Part shown: one piece after another, positions 24,987 to 33,927 of the stretch
How positions within the stretch are numbered: the stretch's first letter is position 1
How the letters are laid out: every line of letters starts with the position of its first letter
Source of the DNA: Candidatus Gastranaerophilales bacterium
GTDB taxonomy: Bacteria; Cyanobacteriota; Vampirovibrionia; Gastranaerophilales; Gastranaerophilaceae
Direction: 5' to 3'
NCBI GenBank assembly: GCA_910586855.1
Contig: CAJUJH010000001.1
Location: 1 to 64,000, forward strand
DNA: 64,000 nt
Program-made: the position numbers and the translations under genes
Notes under the pieces: generated by a model
Seen by the model: only the letters and a program-made list of their open reading frames with translations
What the model was told of the DNA's origin: nothing
The model's database searches: none

Positions 24987-26123
24987 ATGGAAATTGTTTT
25001 AAACAAGGAAGATTTTCTAAACGGTATCAAAGTTGTAAAAAACATAACATCATCAAAAGGTGTACAGCCTGTTTTATCAAACATTTTAATTGAAACCATA
25101 ACAAGTGACAGAGTAATGTTTATAGCAACAGATTTAAACCTTGGAATAAGCTTTAAATTAAAAGCTGAAGTTATACAGACAGGTAAAATTACCCTTTCTG
25201 CTAAAACTTTGGAAGAAATTGTAAATAAACTTCCTGATAAACCAATTGTTTTAAAATTGGATGAAGAAACAAATGTGATAACAATTTCCTGCGGTAAATC
25301 AAAATTTGAACTTATCGGAATAAATGCAAATGAGTACCCGAAAGTTTTTGATGATGCTCAATCAGCAGAAGAAGATAAAGAGTTTGAAATTAAGACAGGT
25401 CTTCTAAATAAAGGGATTAAGCAAACAGCTTTTTCAACTGCCCAAAATGAGACGGGTAGTGTACTTTCAGGTGTTTGTTTTAATATTGATTCAAATATTT
25501 TAGAAATGGTTGCAACCGATGGCAACCGCTTAACCCGTGCCAGAAAAGAAATTAACTCAAAAGGTGAAAGTGTAATTTTTATCACTCCTTCAAGAACTCT
25601 TGTTGAAGTTTCAAGAATAATTTCAATGTTAAAAGATGATACGGTTAAATTTGTATTAAAGAAAAATAAAATTGTTTTTGAATTTGAAAATGTGACTTTC
25701 CAATCAAGATTAATAGACGGTACATACCCAAAATACCAGCAATTAATCCCAACTACAAATGAAAAAACCGTTGCAATTGATAGAGAAGAATTAATTAAAG
25801 CAATTGAGCTTGTTTCAGTTATGGTAAACGAAAGAACAAATATTGTTAAATTTAATTTTGAAAATAATGGTCTTGAAATAAGCACGGATACCCCGGAATC
25901 AGGCTCAGGTAAAGATTTTCTTGACATAGAGTATTCTTATGAAAATCTTTTAATAGCATTTAATTATAAATATGTTTTAGACAGCCTTAAAAATATGGAT
26001 TCAAAAAATGTTAAGGTTGAAATGTCTACAAACCTTTCTGCTTCAATATTTAAGCCGGAAGCTGAAAATGAAGAAGAAGATAATAACTATATTTGTCTTA
26101 TAATGCCGGTACAGGTAAGATAA
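24987..26123 (+). CDS. dnaN: DNA polymerase III beta sliding clamp
   Basis: 378 residues. DnaN forms the dimeric ring that tethers replicative polymerase to DNA. Domain signatures are KGVQPVLSNILIET and MFIATDLNLGI in domain 1, MVATDGNRLTRARK in domain 2, and the C-terminal CLIMPVQVR. AAGGAAG precedes the ATG. No dnaA, recF or gyrB is adjacent, and the 166-nt AT-rich leader contains no clear cluster of DnaA boxes, so this does not mark an origin. thrB follows 23 nt downstream. Confidence 0.94.
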   Translation: MEIVLNKEDFLNGIKVVKNITSSKGVQPVLSNILIETITSDRVMFIATDLNLGISFKLKAEVIQTGKITLSAKTLEEIVNKLPDKPIVLKLDEETNVITISCGKSKFELIGINANEYPKVFDDAQSAEEDKEFEIKTGLLNKGIKQTAFSTAQNETGSVLSGVCFNIDSNILEMVATDGNRLTRARKEINSKGESVIFITPSRTLVEVSRIISMLKDDTVKFVLKKNKIVFEFENVTFQSRLIDGTYPKYQQLIPTTNEKTVAIDREELIKAIELVSVMVNERTNIVKFNFENNGLEISTDTPESGSGKDFLDIEYSYENLLIAFNYKYVLDSLKNMDSKNVKVEMSTNLSASIFKPEAENEEEDNNYICLIMPVQVR

Positions 26124-26146
26124 CAGATTATAAAAGGAATTTTTTC

Positions 26147-27079
26147 ATGAAAGTATCAGCTCAAGTACCTGCAACAATTGCAAACCTAGGATGCGGTTTT
26201 GACTGCCTTGGTTTAGCACTTCCTATATACAATACGGTAACTATTGAAGAAACAGTATTACCTGGTTCAGGGATTGAAATTAATATTTTGAATGAATACG
26301 GCGAAGAAGACAGTGTAAGTAATGTTCCGAGAGATAAAAATAACATAGTTTATAAAGCAATTGAACTTTTATATAACTATATTGGTCAAGTGCCAAATGA
26401 ACTTAAGATTACAATTAAAACCCAAATTCCAATAGCGCGCGGTATGGGCTCTTCCGCTTCTGTTATAGTAGGGGGGCTTATTGCAGCAAATGAACTTCTT
26501 GGACGTCCGGCTGATACTGCTGTTTTATTATCTATTGCAACAGAAATTGAAGGACACCCTGATAATATCTCTCCTGCAATTTTAGGCGGGGTTGTATTGT
26601 CTGATTGGGAAGAGGATGGTTCTGTTGTTACAAGAAAATTACCATGGCCTGATGATTGGATGGTTACAATTTGTATCCCTGATTATGAACTTTCAACAGG
26701 TATTTCAAGAAGTGTTCTTCCAAATGAAGTTCCTATGAAAGATGCAGTTTATAATTTAAGACATTCTGCAATGTTTATTGAAGCAGTTCATACAAAAGAT
26801 GAGGAACTTTTAAAGCTATCTTTAAGAGATAGATTGCATCAACCGTATAGAACAAAACTTGTACCCGGTTTAACACAGATAATGGATGATTTAAAACATG
26901 TTGATGGTGTTTTAGGATGTGTATTAGCGGGAGCAGGTCCCTCGGTTGCAGTTATTCAAAACGGAACAAAAGATGATACTATAAAAGAAATCGTAACTGC
27001 AGCTTGGAATAACATAAATGTAGATGCCCAAATTTACACTCTTCCTGTAATTCAGGACGGTGCAAAAATAATTTTATAG
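26147..27079 (+). CDS. thrB: Homoserine kinase
   Basis: A GHMP-family kinase of 310 residues that phosphorylates homoserine on the way to threonine. N-terminal VPATIANLGCGFDCLGLAL, the ATP loop PIARGMGSSASVIVGG and the C-terminal GCVLAGAGPSVAVI are all typical. The start at 26147 has AAAAGGAA upstream; a frame opening further left overlaps dnaN and is not needed. It is probably co-transcribed with dnaN. Confidence 0.93.
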   Translation: MKVSAQVPATIANLGCGFDCLGLALPIYNTVTIEETVLPGSGIEINILNEYGEEDSVSNVPRDKNNIVYKAIELLYNYIGQVPNELKITIKTQIPIARGMGSSASVIVGGLIAANELLGRPADTAVLLSIATEIEGHPDNISPAILGGVVLSDWEEDGSVVTRKLPWPDDWMVTICIPDYELSTGISRSVLPNEVPMKDAVYNLRHSAMFIEAVHTKDEELLKLSLRDRLHQPYRTKLVPGLTQIMDDLKHVDGVLGCVLAGAGPSVAVIQNGTKDDTIKEIVTAAWNNINVDAQIYTLPVIQDGAKIIL

Positions 27080-27112
27080 ATTATAATAATAGTTTAAAAA
27101 GGAGAAAAAACT

Positions 27113-27550
27113 ATGAAAAAAACAGTTATAACAGCACTTTTTGCTTTAATTTCAATGGTTAGCATTAACGCTTCATTTGCAGCAATCGGCTATGTAGATT
27201 ATGGTAAAGTTTCAACAGATTACCCGCTTGCAAAAAAATACACACTTGAATTAGATAAAAAAGTTGCTGCAATTAAAGCATATACAACAGCACAAGATAA
27301 AAAAATTGCTGCTGCAAAAACCGATGCTGAAAAAAAAGCAATTGGTACAGAATCTATTAAACAACTGCAAATAAAACAAAAAGATTATGTTACAACAAGA
27401 ACAAGATATGAAAATGAATTAACTGCAAAAGTTGTAGCAGCAGCTGAAAAAGTAAGAGTTGCAAAAAAACTTGATATGATTATTAAAAAAGATTCAAGAG
27501 TAACAGGCGGTGTTGATTGCACTCTTGATGTTTTAAATGCTCTTAAATAA
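27113..27550 (+). CDS. OmpH/Skp-like periplasmic chaperone
   Basis: 145 residues: a signal peptide ending NASFA, then AIGYVDYGKVSTDYP (the Skp start, usually IGYVD followed by a long helix), a long Lys/Ala-rich coiled coil (about 40-115) and a short final strand segment. Skp binds unfolded outer-membrane proteins in the periplasm. The family call rests on the start motif and coiled coil. GGAG before the ATG gives the start. Confidence 0.75.
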   Translation: MKKTVITALFALISMVSINASFAAIGYVDYGKVSTDYPLAKKYTLELDKKVAAIKAYTTAQDKKIAAAKTDAEKKAIGTESIKQLQIKQKDYVTTRTRYENELTAKVVAAAEKVRVAKKLDMIIKKDSRVTGGVDCTLDVLNALK

Positions 27551-27571
27551 GGATAATGCCACGTTTCAATT

Positions 27572-29482
27572 ATGTTTAATTTTGATTGTATAGTGGTTGG
27601 TGCAGGACATGCAGGTTGTGAGGCGGCAATTGCCGCCTCTAGACTTGGTGCAAAAGTATTATTAACATCTTTAAATCTTGATAATATAGCATTAATGCCC
27701 TGTAATCCTGCGGTAGGCGGTCCTGCTAAATCAAATCTTGTAAAAGAAATTGACGCCCTTGGAGGGGTGATGGCAGATGTTACTGACCATACCTATATGC
27801 AATTTAAAATGTTAAATTCTTCAAAAGGTCCTGCAGTGCGTGCTTTAAGGGCACAATCTGATAAAAAGGAATATAAATCCTTTATGAGGAATATAATTGA
27901 AAATGAAGAAAATATTACATTAAAACAAACTCAAATAACAGGATTATTATCAAAAGATAATGTTATTACAGGGGTTGTGGATGAACTTGGGCTTGAATAT
28001 TATGCAAAAAGCGTGATTTTAACTACAGGTACAAGTTTAGAGGGTAAAATTTATGTAGGGTTGAAATCTTTTAGAGCTGGTCGTCTTGGAGAACAGGCTG
28101 CAATCGGTTTATCTGAAAGTCTTTTAAAACTCGGGCTTCCTCTAAAGAAGCTTAAAACGGGAACCCCTGCAAGAGTAGACAGCCGCACAATTGATTATTC
28201 TAAATTAATTGTACAGCCCCCGGATGGACCGGATGATAATCCTTACTATAAAGGGTGTCTTAATTTCTTTTCATTTAAGAAAAATCACCCGATACGCCCT
28301 ATGGTGCCTTGTTATTTAACAAAAACAAATGAGTTAACCCATAAAGTGATTAAAGATAATCTTGATAAATCCCCGATGTATCAAGGGATGATAACGGGAA
28401 TTGGACCAAGATACTGTCCTTCTATTGAAGATAAGGTTGTAAGGTTTGCACACAACCCTTCTCACCATATTTTTATAGAGCCTGAAGGCACTGATACTTA
28501 TGAAACCTATGTTCAAGGGTTTTCAACAAGTCTGCCTATTGAAGTTCAAATTCAAATGCTGCACTCACTCCCGGGGTTAGAAAATGTTTCAATAATAAAA
28601 CCTGCTTATGCTGTAGAGTATGATTCTGTTCCTGCAGTTGAACTTACCCACTCTTTAATGACAAAGAAAATTAAAGGATTATTTTTAGCAGGGCAGATAA
28701 ATGGTACATCGGGATATGAAGAAGCTGCAGCGCAAGGTTTAATTGCAGGGATAAACGCTGTAAAATATTGCAATAATGAAAACCTGCTTGAACTTGATAG
28801 AGCAAGTTCATATATAGGTACCTTAATTGATGATTTAGTTACAAAAGACCTGCTTGAACCATATAGAATGTTAACTTCCCGCAGTGAATACAGGCTTATT
28901 TTAAGGCAGGATAATGCTGATTTTCGCCTTATGGAAATCGGCAGAAAAATAGGACTTGTAAAAGAAGAGAATTATCAAAGATTCTTAGATAAAAAACAGG
29001 CTATTGAAGAGGAAATAGTAAATTTAAAAAATACAAAATTCTCCCCGAATAAAGAAAATAGGGAAATTTTAAACAGATTTAATGAAAATCTTGAAGTTGG
29101 TCAAAGTGCTTATCAGCTTTTAAAAAGACCAAATATTGACTACAAAGTGCTATATAACCTTGGTTATGTTCCAAGTACAATAAATGTTGAGGATAAATAT
29201 TTTATTAAAGAGGTGCTTGAACAAGCTGAAATTTTAATAAAATATGACGGATATATCAAAAGACAAAAAGAACAGGTAAATTCAGCAGATAAACTTGAAA
29301 AAATAAAAATTCCTGAAGATTTTGATTATTCACCCTTAAAACAAATTTCAACAGAAACAAGAGAAATTTTAACAAAAATTCGCCCTAAAACATTAGGACA
29401 GGCTATAAGAATAGGCGGCGTAAAACCTGCGGATATTTCTTGCTTAATGGTTATTCTTGAAACAAAAAAACATAAAGTATAA
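27572..29482 (+). CDS. mnmG: tRNA U34 carboxymethylaminomethyl modification enzyme MnmG
   Basis: 636 residues. With MnmE it makes cmnm5U34 in tRNAs. FAD motif VVGAGHAGCEAAIAASRLG, CNPAVGGPAKSNLVKEIDA, FRAGRLGEQAAIGLS, TGTPARVDSRTID, GLFLAGQINGTSGYEEAAAQG and LTSRSEYRLILRQDNADFRL are all diagnostic. The length is normal. It is 21 nt downstream of the skp-like gene. MnmE is not in the window. Confidence 0.95.
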   Translation: MFNFDCIVVGAGHAGCEAAIAASRLGAKVLLTSLNLDNIALMPCNPAVGGPAKSNLVKEIDALGGVMADVTDHTYMQFKMLNSSKGPAVRALRAQSDKKEYKSFMRNIIENEENITLKQTQITGLLSKDNVITGVVDELGLEYYAKSVILTTGTSLEGKIYVGLKSFRAGRLGEQAAIGLSESLLKLGLPLKKLKTGTPARVDSRTIDYSKLIVQPPDGPDDNPYYKGCLNFFSFKKNHPIRPMVPCYLTKTNELTHKVIKDNLDKSPMYQGMITGIGPRYCPSIEDKVVRFAHNPSHHIFIEPEGTDTYETYVQGFSTSLPIEVQIQMLHSLPGLENVSIIKPAYAVEYDSVPAVELTHSLMTKKIKGLFLAGQINGTSGYEEAAAQGLIAGINAVKYCNNENLLELDRASSYIGTLIDDLVTKDLLEPYRMLTSRSEYRLILRQDNADFRLMEIGRKIGLVKEENYQRFLDKKQAIEEEIVNLKNTKFSPNKENREILNRFNENLEVGQSAYQLLKRPNIDYKVLYNLGYVPSTINVEDKYFIKEVLEQAEILIKYDGYIKRQKEQVNSADKLEKIKIPEDFDYSPLKQISTETREILTKIRPKTLGQAIRIGGVKPADISCLMVILETKKHKV

Positions 29483-29559
29483 AATCTGTTTTGTTTAATG
29501 TAACTAAGTTTAAAAACCTAGCCTGGGGTGGATTTTAAGAGTGGAGCACAAGGTTTTTT

Positions 29560-31593
29560 ATGATTAAAAAAATATTTATAGTATTTTTATTTTTGGTATA
29601 CATATCTCCGGTTTTTGCGCTTGAAGATGGAGAAAAATTATCAGCTGCAACTGAAACAATTCAAGAAAATCCTGAAAATATTGATATAAATAACAAACTT
29701 AAAAAAGAATTAAAAGAAGCTATAGTACAGGTGTATGGCAAAAAAGATGCTGATGAAATATATGAAAATGTTTTAAAACATGCACAAAGTGCCATAAATA
29801 ACCGCCCACAGGAGCTAAAAAATCAGGATAAAACAAGAAAATCCGATTGGTATAAAAATGAAATTATTTATATGTTTTATGTAGACCATTTTGGCGTTGT
29901 AAAAGATGATAAGAATAATACTTTTAAAGATACAGCCACTATGTTTGATTATCTTGAAGATTTAGGAGTCACCACCCTTTATATGCTTCCTTTTGCAGAT
30001 AGTCCCATGGCAGATGCTGGTTTTGATGTTAAAAACCCGAGAAAAGTTAGAGAAAATCTTGGCGGCATGGCTGAATTTAAAGAATTTGCACAAGAGGCGA
30101 AAAAAAGAGGTTTTAAAATTAAGGCAGATTTGGTATTAAACCATTTATCAGATGAGCATATATGGTTTAAAAAGCTTAAAGAAGGCGATGAGTCTTATCT
30201 TGATTTCTTTATTTATAAAGAAAAAATGCCCGAATATACTAAATATAAAGATGAAAAATTAGGCACCGTCTTAGAATATAAAGAAGAAGACGGTAAAATT
30301 TCAAAAAGAAGATTGATTTTCCCTGAAAGTACGGAAAATAACTATAGAAAAGTAACCGTAAACGGTAAAGAATACTACCTTTATCACACTTTTTACCCTT
30401 TTCAATTGGATATAAACTGGCAAAATCCAAAAGTTTTATACTATATGCTTGATACAATTTCAAGCTGGGCAAATTTAGGGGTAGATATATTTAGAATGGA
30501 TGCCATTCCCTATCTTTCAAAAGACTCCGGGACAAATGCTGAAAACCAGCCTAAAACTCACGCCATAATTAATATTTTATCGGATTATATTCAATTAACC
30601 GCACCATCTTCAATTATTCAGGTAGAAGCCTGCCAATCTCCAAAAGATATACTTCCTTATTTTGGAAAAGACAGAGAAGTTCAGGTTAGTGTAGATAATG
30701 AAAATATTAAATTTAAAAGAACGTCAGAAGCACAGATTGCATATCATTTTCCAAATATGAACGCCATTTGGGCAAGCCTTGTTACAGGGGATAAAAAATA
30801 TTTTATTGAAACTAATAAAAAGACACCATCTATCCCAAAAACAGCCACCTGGGGAAATTTCTTAAGGGTGCATGATGAACTGACTCTGGAGATGGTAAGT
30901 CCTGAGGTTAGAAATATTATTTTTGAAGACCTGGTTACAAAAGGGGCAGATTTTAGAAACGGTTTTGGCGTAAGCGGGCGTCTTGCAAACTTTTTGGATA
31001 AAAACCCGAATAGAATTGAAGAAGCTTTTGCAATACTCTTTTCTGTTTCAGGGGTGCCTATAATTTATTACGGTGATGAAGTTGGTGCTGCAAACAATTA
31101 TGAAAATGCCAAAAAATCAGCTCAAAACAGGGCAAAGAAAGAAAAAGAATCAATCAATCTTTTATCCGTATTTGATTCACGTGATATAAACAGGGGGCAA
31201 ATTCCGCAAAAGCTTTTCTATGGCTCAACAAAAGGGTATTATGAATTTAATTCAAAAGTTTATAAAAAGGTTAAAAATTTAATTGAAATAAGGAAAAAAT
31301 ACCCGGTTTTAGTGGATGGAGATTTTGAAATCTTAAAAACAAAATCCAAGCATAATTTTTGCTACATAAGGAAAAATAAAGACCAGCAAATCCTTGTAAT
31401 AAATAATCTTTCAAAAGATAAACTTATTGCTGAAATTACGCTTCCGCCAACAGTTGTTTTAAAAAATAACGGAAAAATTACAAGTTTAAAAAATTTAATA
31501 AACAATGATGATGTTAAAGTTAATATCTCTCTGCAAAATAGAACAATGCATCTAAGAATTGCACCATATCAGGTTTTATGGCTGGAATTATAA
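29560..31593 (+). CDS. Secreted GH13 alpha-amylase-family enzyme
   Basis: 677 residues with a signal peptide (cleavage after PVFA, residue 20) and a helical 75-residue leader region. A GH13 barrel follows: region I DLVLNH (190-195), region II FRMDAI with nucleophile Asp314, region III QVEA with acid/base Glu356, region IV RVHDELT with Asp439. WYKNEIIYMFYVDHFG and YYGDEVGA resemble trehalose synthase, maltase and sucrose-phosphorylase-like branches. All three catalytic acids are present, so it is probably active in the periplasm or outside. It shares an operon with the acyltransferase 23 nt downstream. Confidence 0.82.
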   Translation: MIKKIFIVFLFLVYISPVFALEDGEKLSAATETIQENPENIDINNKLKKELKEAIVQVYGKKDADEIYENVLKHAQSAINNRPQELKNQDKTRKSDWYKNEIIYMFYVDHFGVVKDDKNNTFKDTATMFDYLEDLGVTTLYMLPFADSPMADAGFDVKNPRKVRENLGGMAEFKEFAQEAKKRGFKIKADLVLNHLSDEHIWFKKLKEGDESYLDFFIYKEKMPEYTKYKDEKLGTVLEYKEEDGKISKRRLIFPESTENNYRKVTVNGKEYYLYHTFYPFQLDINWQNPKVLYYMLDTISSWANLGVDIFRMDAIPYLSKDSGTNAENQPKTHAIINILSDYIQLTAPSSIIQVEACQSPKDILPYFGKDREVQVSVDNENIKFKRTSEAQIAYHFPNMNAIWASLVTGDKKYFIETNKKTPSIPKTATWGNFLRVHDELTLEMVSPEVRNIIFEDLVTKGADFRNGFGVSGRLANFLDKNPNRIEEAFAILFSVSGVPIIYYGDEVGAANNYENAKKSAQNRAKKEKESINLLSVFDSRDINRGQIPQKLFYGSTKGYYEFNSKVYKKVKNLIEIRKKYPVLVDGDFEILKTKSKHNFCYIRKNKDQQILVINNLSKDKLIAEITLPPTVVLKNNGKITSLKNLINNDDVKVNISLQNRTMHLRIAPYQVLWLEL

Positions 31594-31616
31594 TTTGAGT
31601 AATTTAAGGGAAAAAT

Positions 31617-32738
31617 ATGCAAAACGTTGTTAATACAAATGAAAAAAAGAGAAGTTTTTTAAATTATATAAATGTATTCAGAGGACTTGCAATTCTTTTA
31701 ATTGTAATGGGTCACAGCATGCAAATAGGTGCCGATAAAAGTCTGCTGCACATTCTCTGGTGTGAGATTGTTTGCGGCGGGACAGCACTTTTTATCTTTA
31801 TTTCAGGATTTTTATTTCAGCATTTGTCAGGAAAATTTGAATATAAAAACCATCTGTCAAAAAAATGGACAAATGTTATCATTCCTTATTTAATTACAGC
31901 AATCCCCGGGCTTTTATTTTGTTTTTATATGCCCTCTGTTTATAAAAATTCTTTTGATGGGATGAACATTTTAGCGCAAATTCCCGTATTGCTTTCAATC
32001 GGGCGGGTTCACAATACTCCGGCGTGGTTTATTCCTATGATTATACTTTTCTTTTTATGTTCATTTTTGCTTTTAAAATTGGAAAGAAAGGGAATTTTAT
32101 ATAAACTTTTACCAGTTCTCTTTTTAATCACAATATTTTTGCAAAGAGGAGAAATAGAATATGAGCAAATGCTTAATTTAAGCTATCTTGAAAGATATTT
32201 AGCATATGTAAAATATATAATTTTAGGATTTATCCATTTCTTTTCTTTGTATGTTTTTGGGATGTTTTGTTCTAAAAATAAAAATATTATTGATAAATTT
32301 TACGAAAAACGCGCGCCATTGTGGGTTTTAACATTATTTTTTGCAGGACTTGATATTTATTTAAGCTATAAAAATATTTATTCAAACTATACGGTTTCAA
32401 AAACCTTTGTAACAATGCTTTTGCTTGGATATTTAAAACACTATGACGGGTTTATTTTATCTCACAATAAAACAAATAAAACACTTGATTTTATTGCAAA
32501 ATACAGTTTTGGAATATTTTTTATACACTGGTATTGGATTTTTATTTATAACCAAATTACCGGGCTGCAGGGGGTTATTCCTGTAGATAATATAGAAACT
32601 TTACCCATGGTTTTAATTACTGTTTTTATAAGATTTTTAGCTGTAACCGGGCTTTCAATATTAACTCTTTGGGGTTTAAAGAATTTTATTTTGAAAATAA
32701 ATCCAAAAGCAAATACAAGAATGTTTTTAGGGGTGTAG
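31617..32738 (+). CDS. Acyltransferase 3 family membrane protein
   Basis: 373 residues with about ten membrane helices. The N-terminal YINVFRGLAILLIVMGHS carries the catalytic-type His of the AT3/OafA/YrhL family, which moves acetyl or succinyl groups onto cell-surface glycans. The late FGIFFIHWYWIFIYN and a basic C-terminus are typical. It follows the GH13 gene closely, suggesting a shared role in exported or surface glycans. The substrate is not known. Confidence 0.82.
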   Translation: MQNVVNTNEKKRSFLNYINVFRGLAILLIVMGHSMQIGADKSLLHILWCEIVCGGTALFIFISGFLFQHLSGKFEYKNHLSKKWTNVIIPYLITAIPGLLFCFYMPSVYKNSFDGMNILAQIPVLLSIGRVHNTPAWFIPMIILFFLCSFLLLKLERKGILYKLLPVLFLITIFLQRGEIEYEQMLNLSYLERYLAYVKYIILGFIHFFSLYVFGMFCSKNKNIIDKFYEKRAPLWVLTLFFAGLDIYLSYKNIYSNYTVSKTFVTMLLLGYLKHYDGFILSHNKTNKTLDFIAKYSFGIFFIHWYWIFIYNQITGLQGVIPVDNIETLPMVLITVFIRFLAVTGLSILTLWGLKNFILKINPKANTRMFLGV

Positions 32739-32768
32739 CCCTTGCGTATTTGTACTTAAATTTTCTTG

Positions 32769-32893
32769 AAATAAAATTATTTTGTAAAAAAAGGACCATT
32801 AAAAATTCGCGTCGCAAAACTAATCATGGATTTTTTAATAAAACTACGACCGGGCGAATCCTGCGTCCTGTTTTACAAAATAATTTTATGGAG
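32769..32893. repeat. Dispersed long-hairpin repeat, copy A
   Basis: Outer arms 32771-32789 and 32871-32889 are a perfect 19-bp inverted repeat. Next comes GGAC (32793-32796) pairing with GTCC (32865-32868), then inner arms ATTCGC (32805-32810) with GCGAAT (32854-32859) and GTCG with CGAC. The element lies between a + gene and a - gene (convergent). It matches copy B (45227-45347) in opposite orientation: both have CTCCATAAAATT and CAGGAC at one end and GGTCCTTT and CAAAATAATTTT at the other. Confidence 0.7.
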
Positions 32894-32902
32894 AGAAAAC
32901 GT

Positions 32903-33205
32903 TTATTGCTTTATTACCCCTTCATTTTGAAGCATAGTTTTTACTTCTTGTAAAATATCAGCCTTGGTTTTTTCATAATCTGTAACCTTATGATTAAACA
33001 TCTCACCCTCACCTGAAATAAACCAGTTAAGATTGACATTTAGTTTTGTGTACAATTGTACACAAAGAGTAATTGAAGGTGTACGCTTTTGATATTCATA
33101 CCCTGCAATTGTATTGTTGGGCATTTCAAGCTTTTCAGCCAGCTTTGCTACTGATAATCCTAATTCTTGTCTTAATTTTTTTAAATTTTCTATATACATT
33201 TGCAT
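32903..33205 (-). CDS. XRE-family phage-type repressor (module copy 3)
   Basis: 100 residues: an N-terminal HTH (LRQELGLSVAKLAEKLEMPNNTIAGYE is read across residues about 11-37), then LNWFISGEGEMF, a segment typical of CI-like phage repressors, and an acidic helical tail. It is divergent from a 70-aa gene with a strong promoter. TATATG lies 7 nt before the ATG and no Shine-Dalgarno is seen. Longer and only distantly related to modules 1, 2 and 4. Confidence 0.78.
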   Translation of the reverse strand: MQMYIENLKKLRQELGLSVAKLAEKLEMPNNTIAGYEYQKRTPSITLCVQLYTKLNVNLNWFISGEGEMFNHKVTDYEKTKADILQEVKTMLQNEGVIKQ

Positions 33206-33234
33206 TAAATTACATATATTCTATAAAATAAGGG

Positions 33235-33262
33235 TTGACAATTATGTCCTTTTAGATATAAT
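33235..33262 (+). promoter_or_regulatory. Consensus sigma-70 promoter of module 3
   Basis: TTGACA (33235-33240), a 16-nt spacer, TATAAT (33257-33262): both hexamers match consensus exactly. It reads toward the 70-aa gene at 33355 and, beyond it, the SRP RNA gene. Confidence 0.75.
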
Positions 33263-33354
33263 AAAAATATAATTAAATTATCATTTTTATCACCCGAATA
33301 TTAACATAAAATGTTCATTTGGGCAAAATCTTTATATACAAAAAGGTAAAATTT

Positions 33355-33567
33355 ATGAACGCTGATTATAAATGTTTGGATGAAATCCGCCTGCAAACAT
33401 CTGCAAAAACACACCAAATAAGAGTTTTATTCTCAAAAATATATGAGGAAGAAACAACCCAGGAATCAATGATACTTTCTGAAATCGGAATCAATATTTG
33501 TAAAGAAATTATTGAACAGTGCAGTAATTTTGAAATGCTTATAGATAAAATCAAAGATAAAAATTGA
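33355..33567 (+). CDS. Small acidic helical protein (module 3, 70 aa)
   Basis: Start at 33355, with AAAAAGG 9 nt upstream; an in-frame ATG at 33319 lacks a site. The protein is helical, starting MNADYKCLDEIRLQ and ending MLIDKIKDKN, with two further Cys (NICKEI, EQCSNFE). It resembles in size and layout the small genes beside the other XRE copies and shares a C-C-N-F-E pattern with the protein at 48036 (KDCKNFEKVL versus EQCSNFEMLI). Function unknown. Confidence 0.6.
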   Translation: MNADYKCLDEIRLQTSAKTHQIRVLFSKIYEEETTQESMILSEIGINICKEIIEQCSNFEMLIDKIKDKN

Positions 33568-33628
33568 CCATAAAATAAAATCCCCATACCACTTCGGTAA
33601 ATATAAATTTTTATGCTACAATGTTTGT

Positions 33629-33889
33629 AACCACGCTCCACGGGGTGTTGCAAACTCTTGACCGGAAGCTTATGTCGGGTGCAGAGCCTACTGTGAGGGT
33701 GTGAAATATAAAATTCAAAAGTTTAAATATTGTTGATACCATTTTTTAAAGCGGCGTTTATGCTGCCCCACCGTGTCAGGATGGAAACATAGCAGCACAG
33801 GGTTGATATAGGCGGGTGTTTCTAAAGAGTGGAGTAGATATTTAACCTGGAGGTTTTATTTTTTGCAATCGATAGGTAGTGGCGTGGTT
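33629..33889 (+). ncRNA. ffs: Signal recognition particle RNA (large, Alu-containing type)
   Basis: AACCACGC (33629-33636) pairs with GCGTGGTT (33882-33889) to close the molecule, giving about 261 nt. The universal helix 8 is at 33773-33798: GTGTCAGG, then ATG-GAAA-CAT tetraloop stem, then AGCAGCAC, i.e. the asymmetric CAGG/AGCAG loop that binds Ffh. The 5' part (TGTTG and following) would form the Alu domain, as in Bacillus-type scRNA. The RNA targets membrane and secreted proteins during translation. Exact ends may extend a few bases beyond the closing helix; an AT-only hairpin (33891-33911) follows. Confidence 0.88.
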
Positions 33890-33927
33890 ATTTATTAACT
33901 TTTTTAATAAACTATGGGGAATTTTGG

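Noticed and set aside
29512..29559. Inverted repeat AAAAACCT / AGGTTTTT just before the GH13 start codon
   Set aside because: The 31-nt loop and low-complexity arms make a functional terminator or riboswitch doubtful; no known riboswitch consensus is seen.
32669..32953. A + strand open frame of 94 codons across repeat copy A
   Set aside because: It starts inside the acyltransferase gene, runs through the hairpin repeat and into the antisense of the XRE gene; it is a shadow frame.
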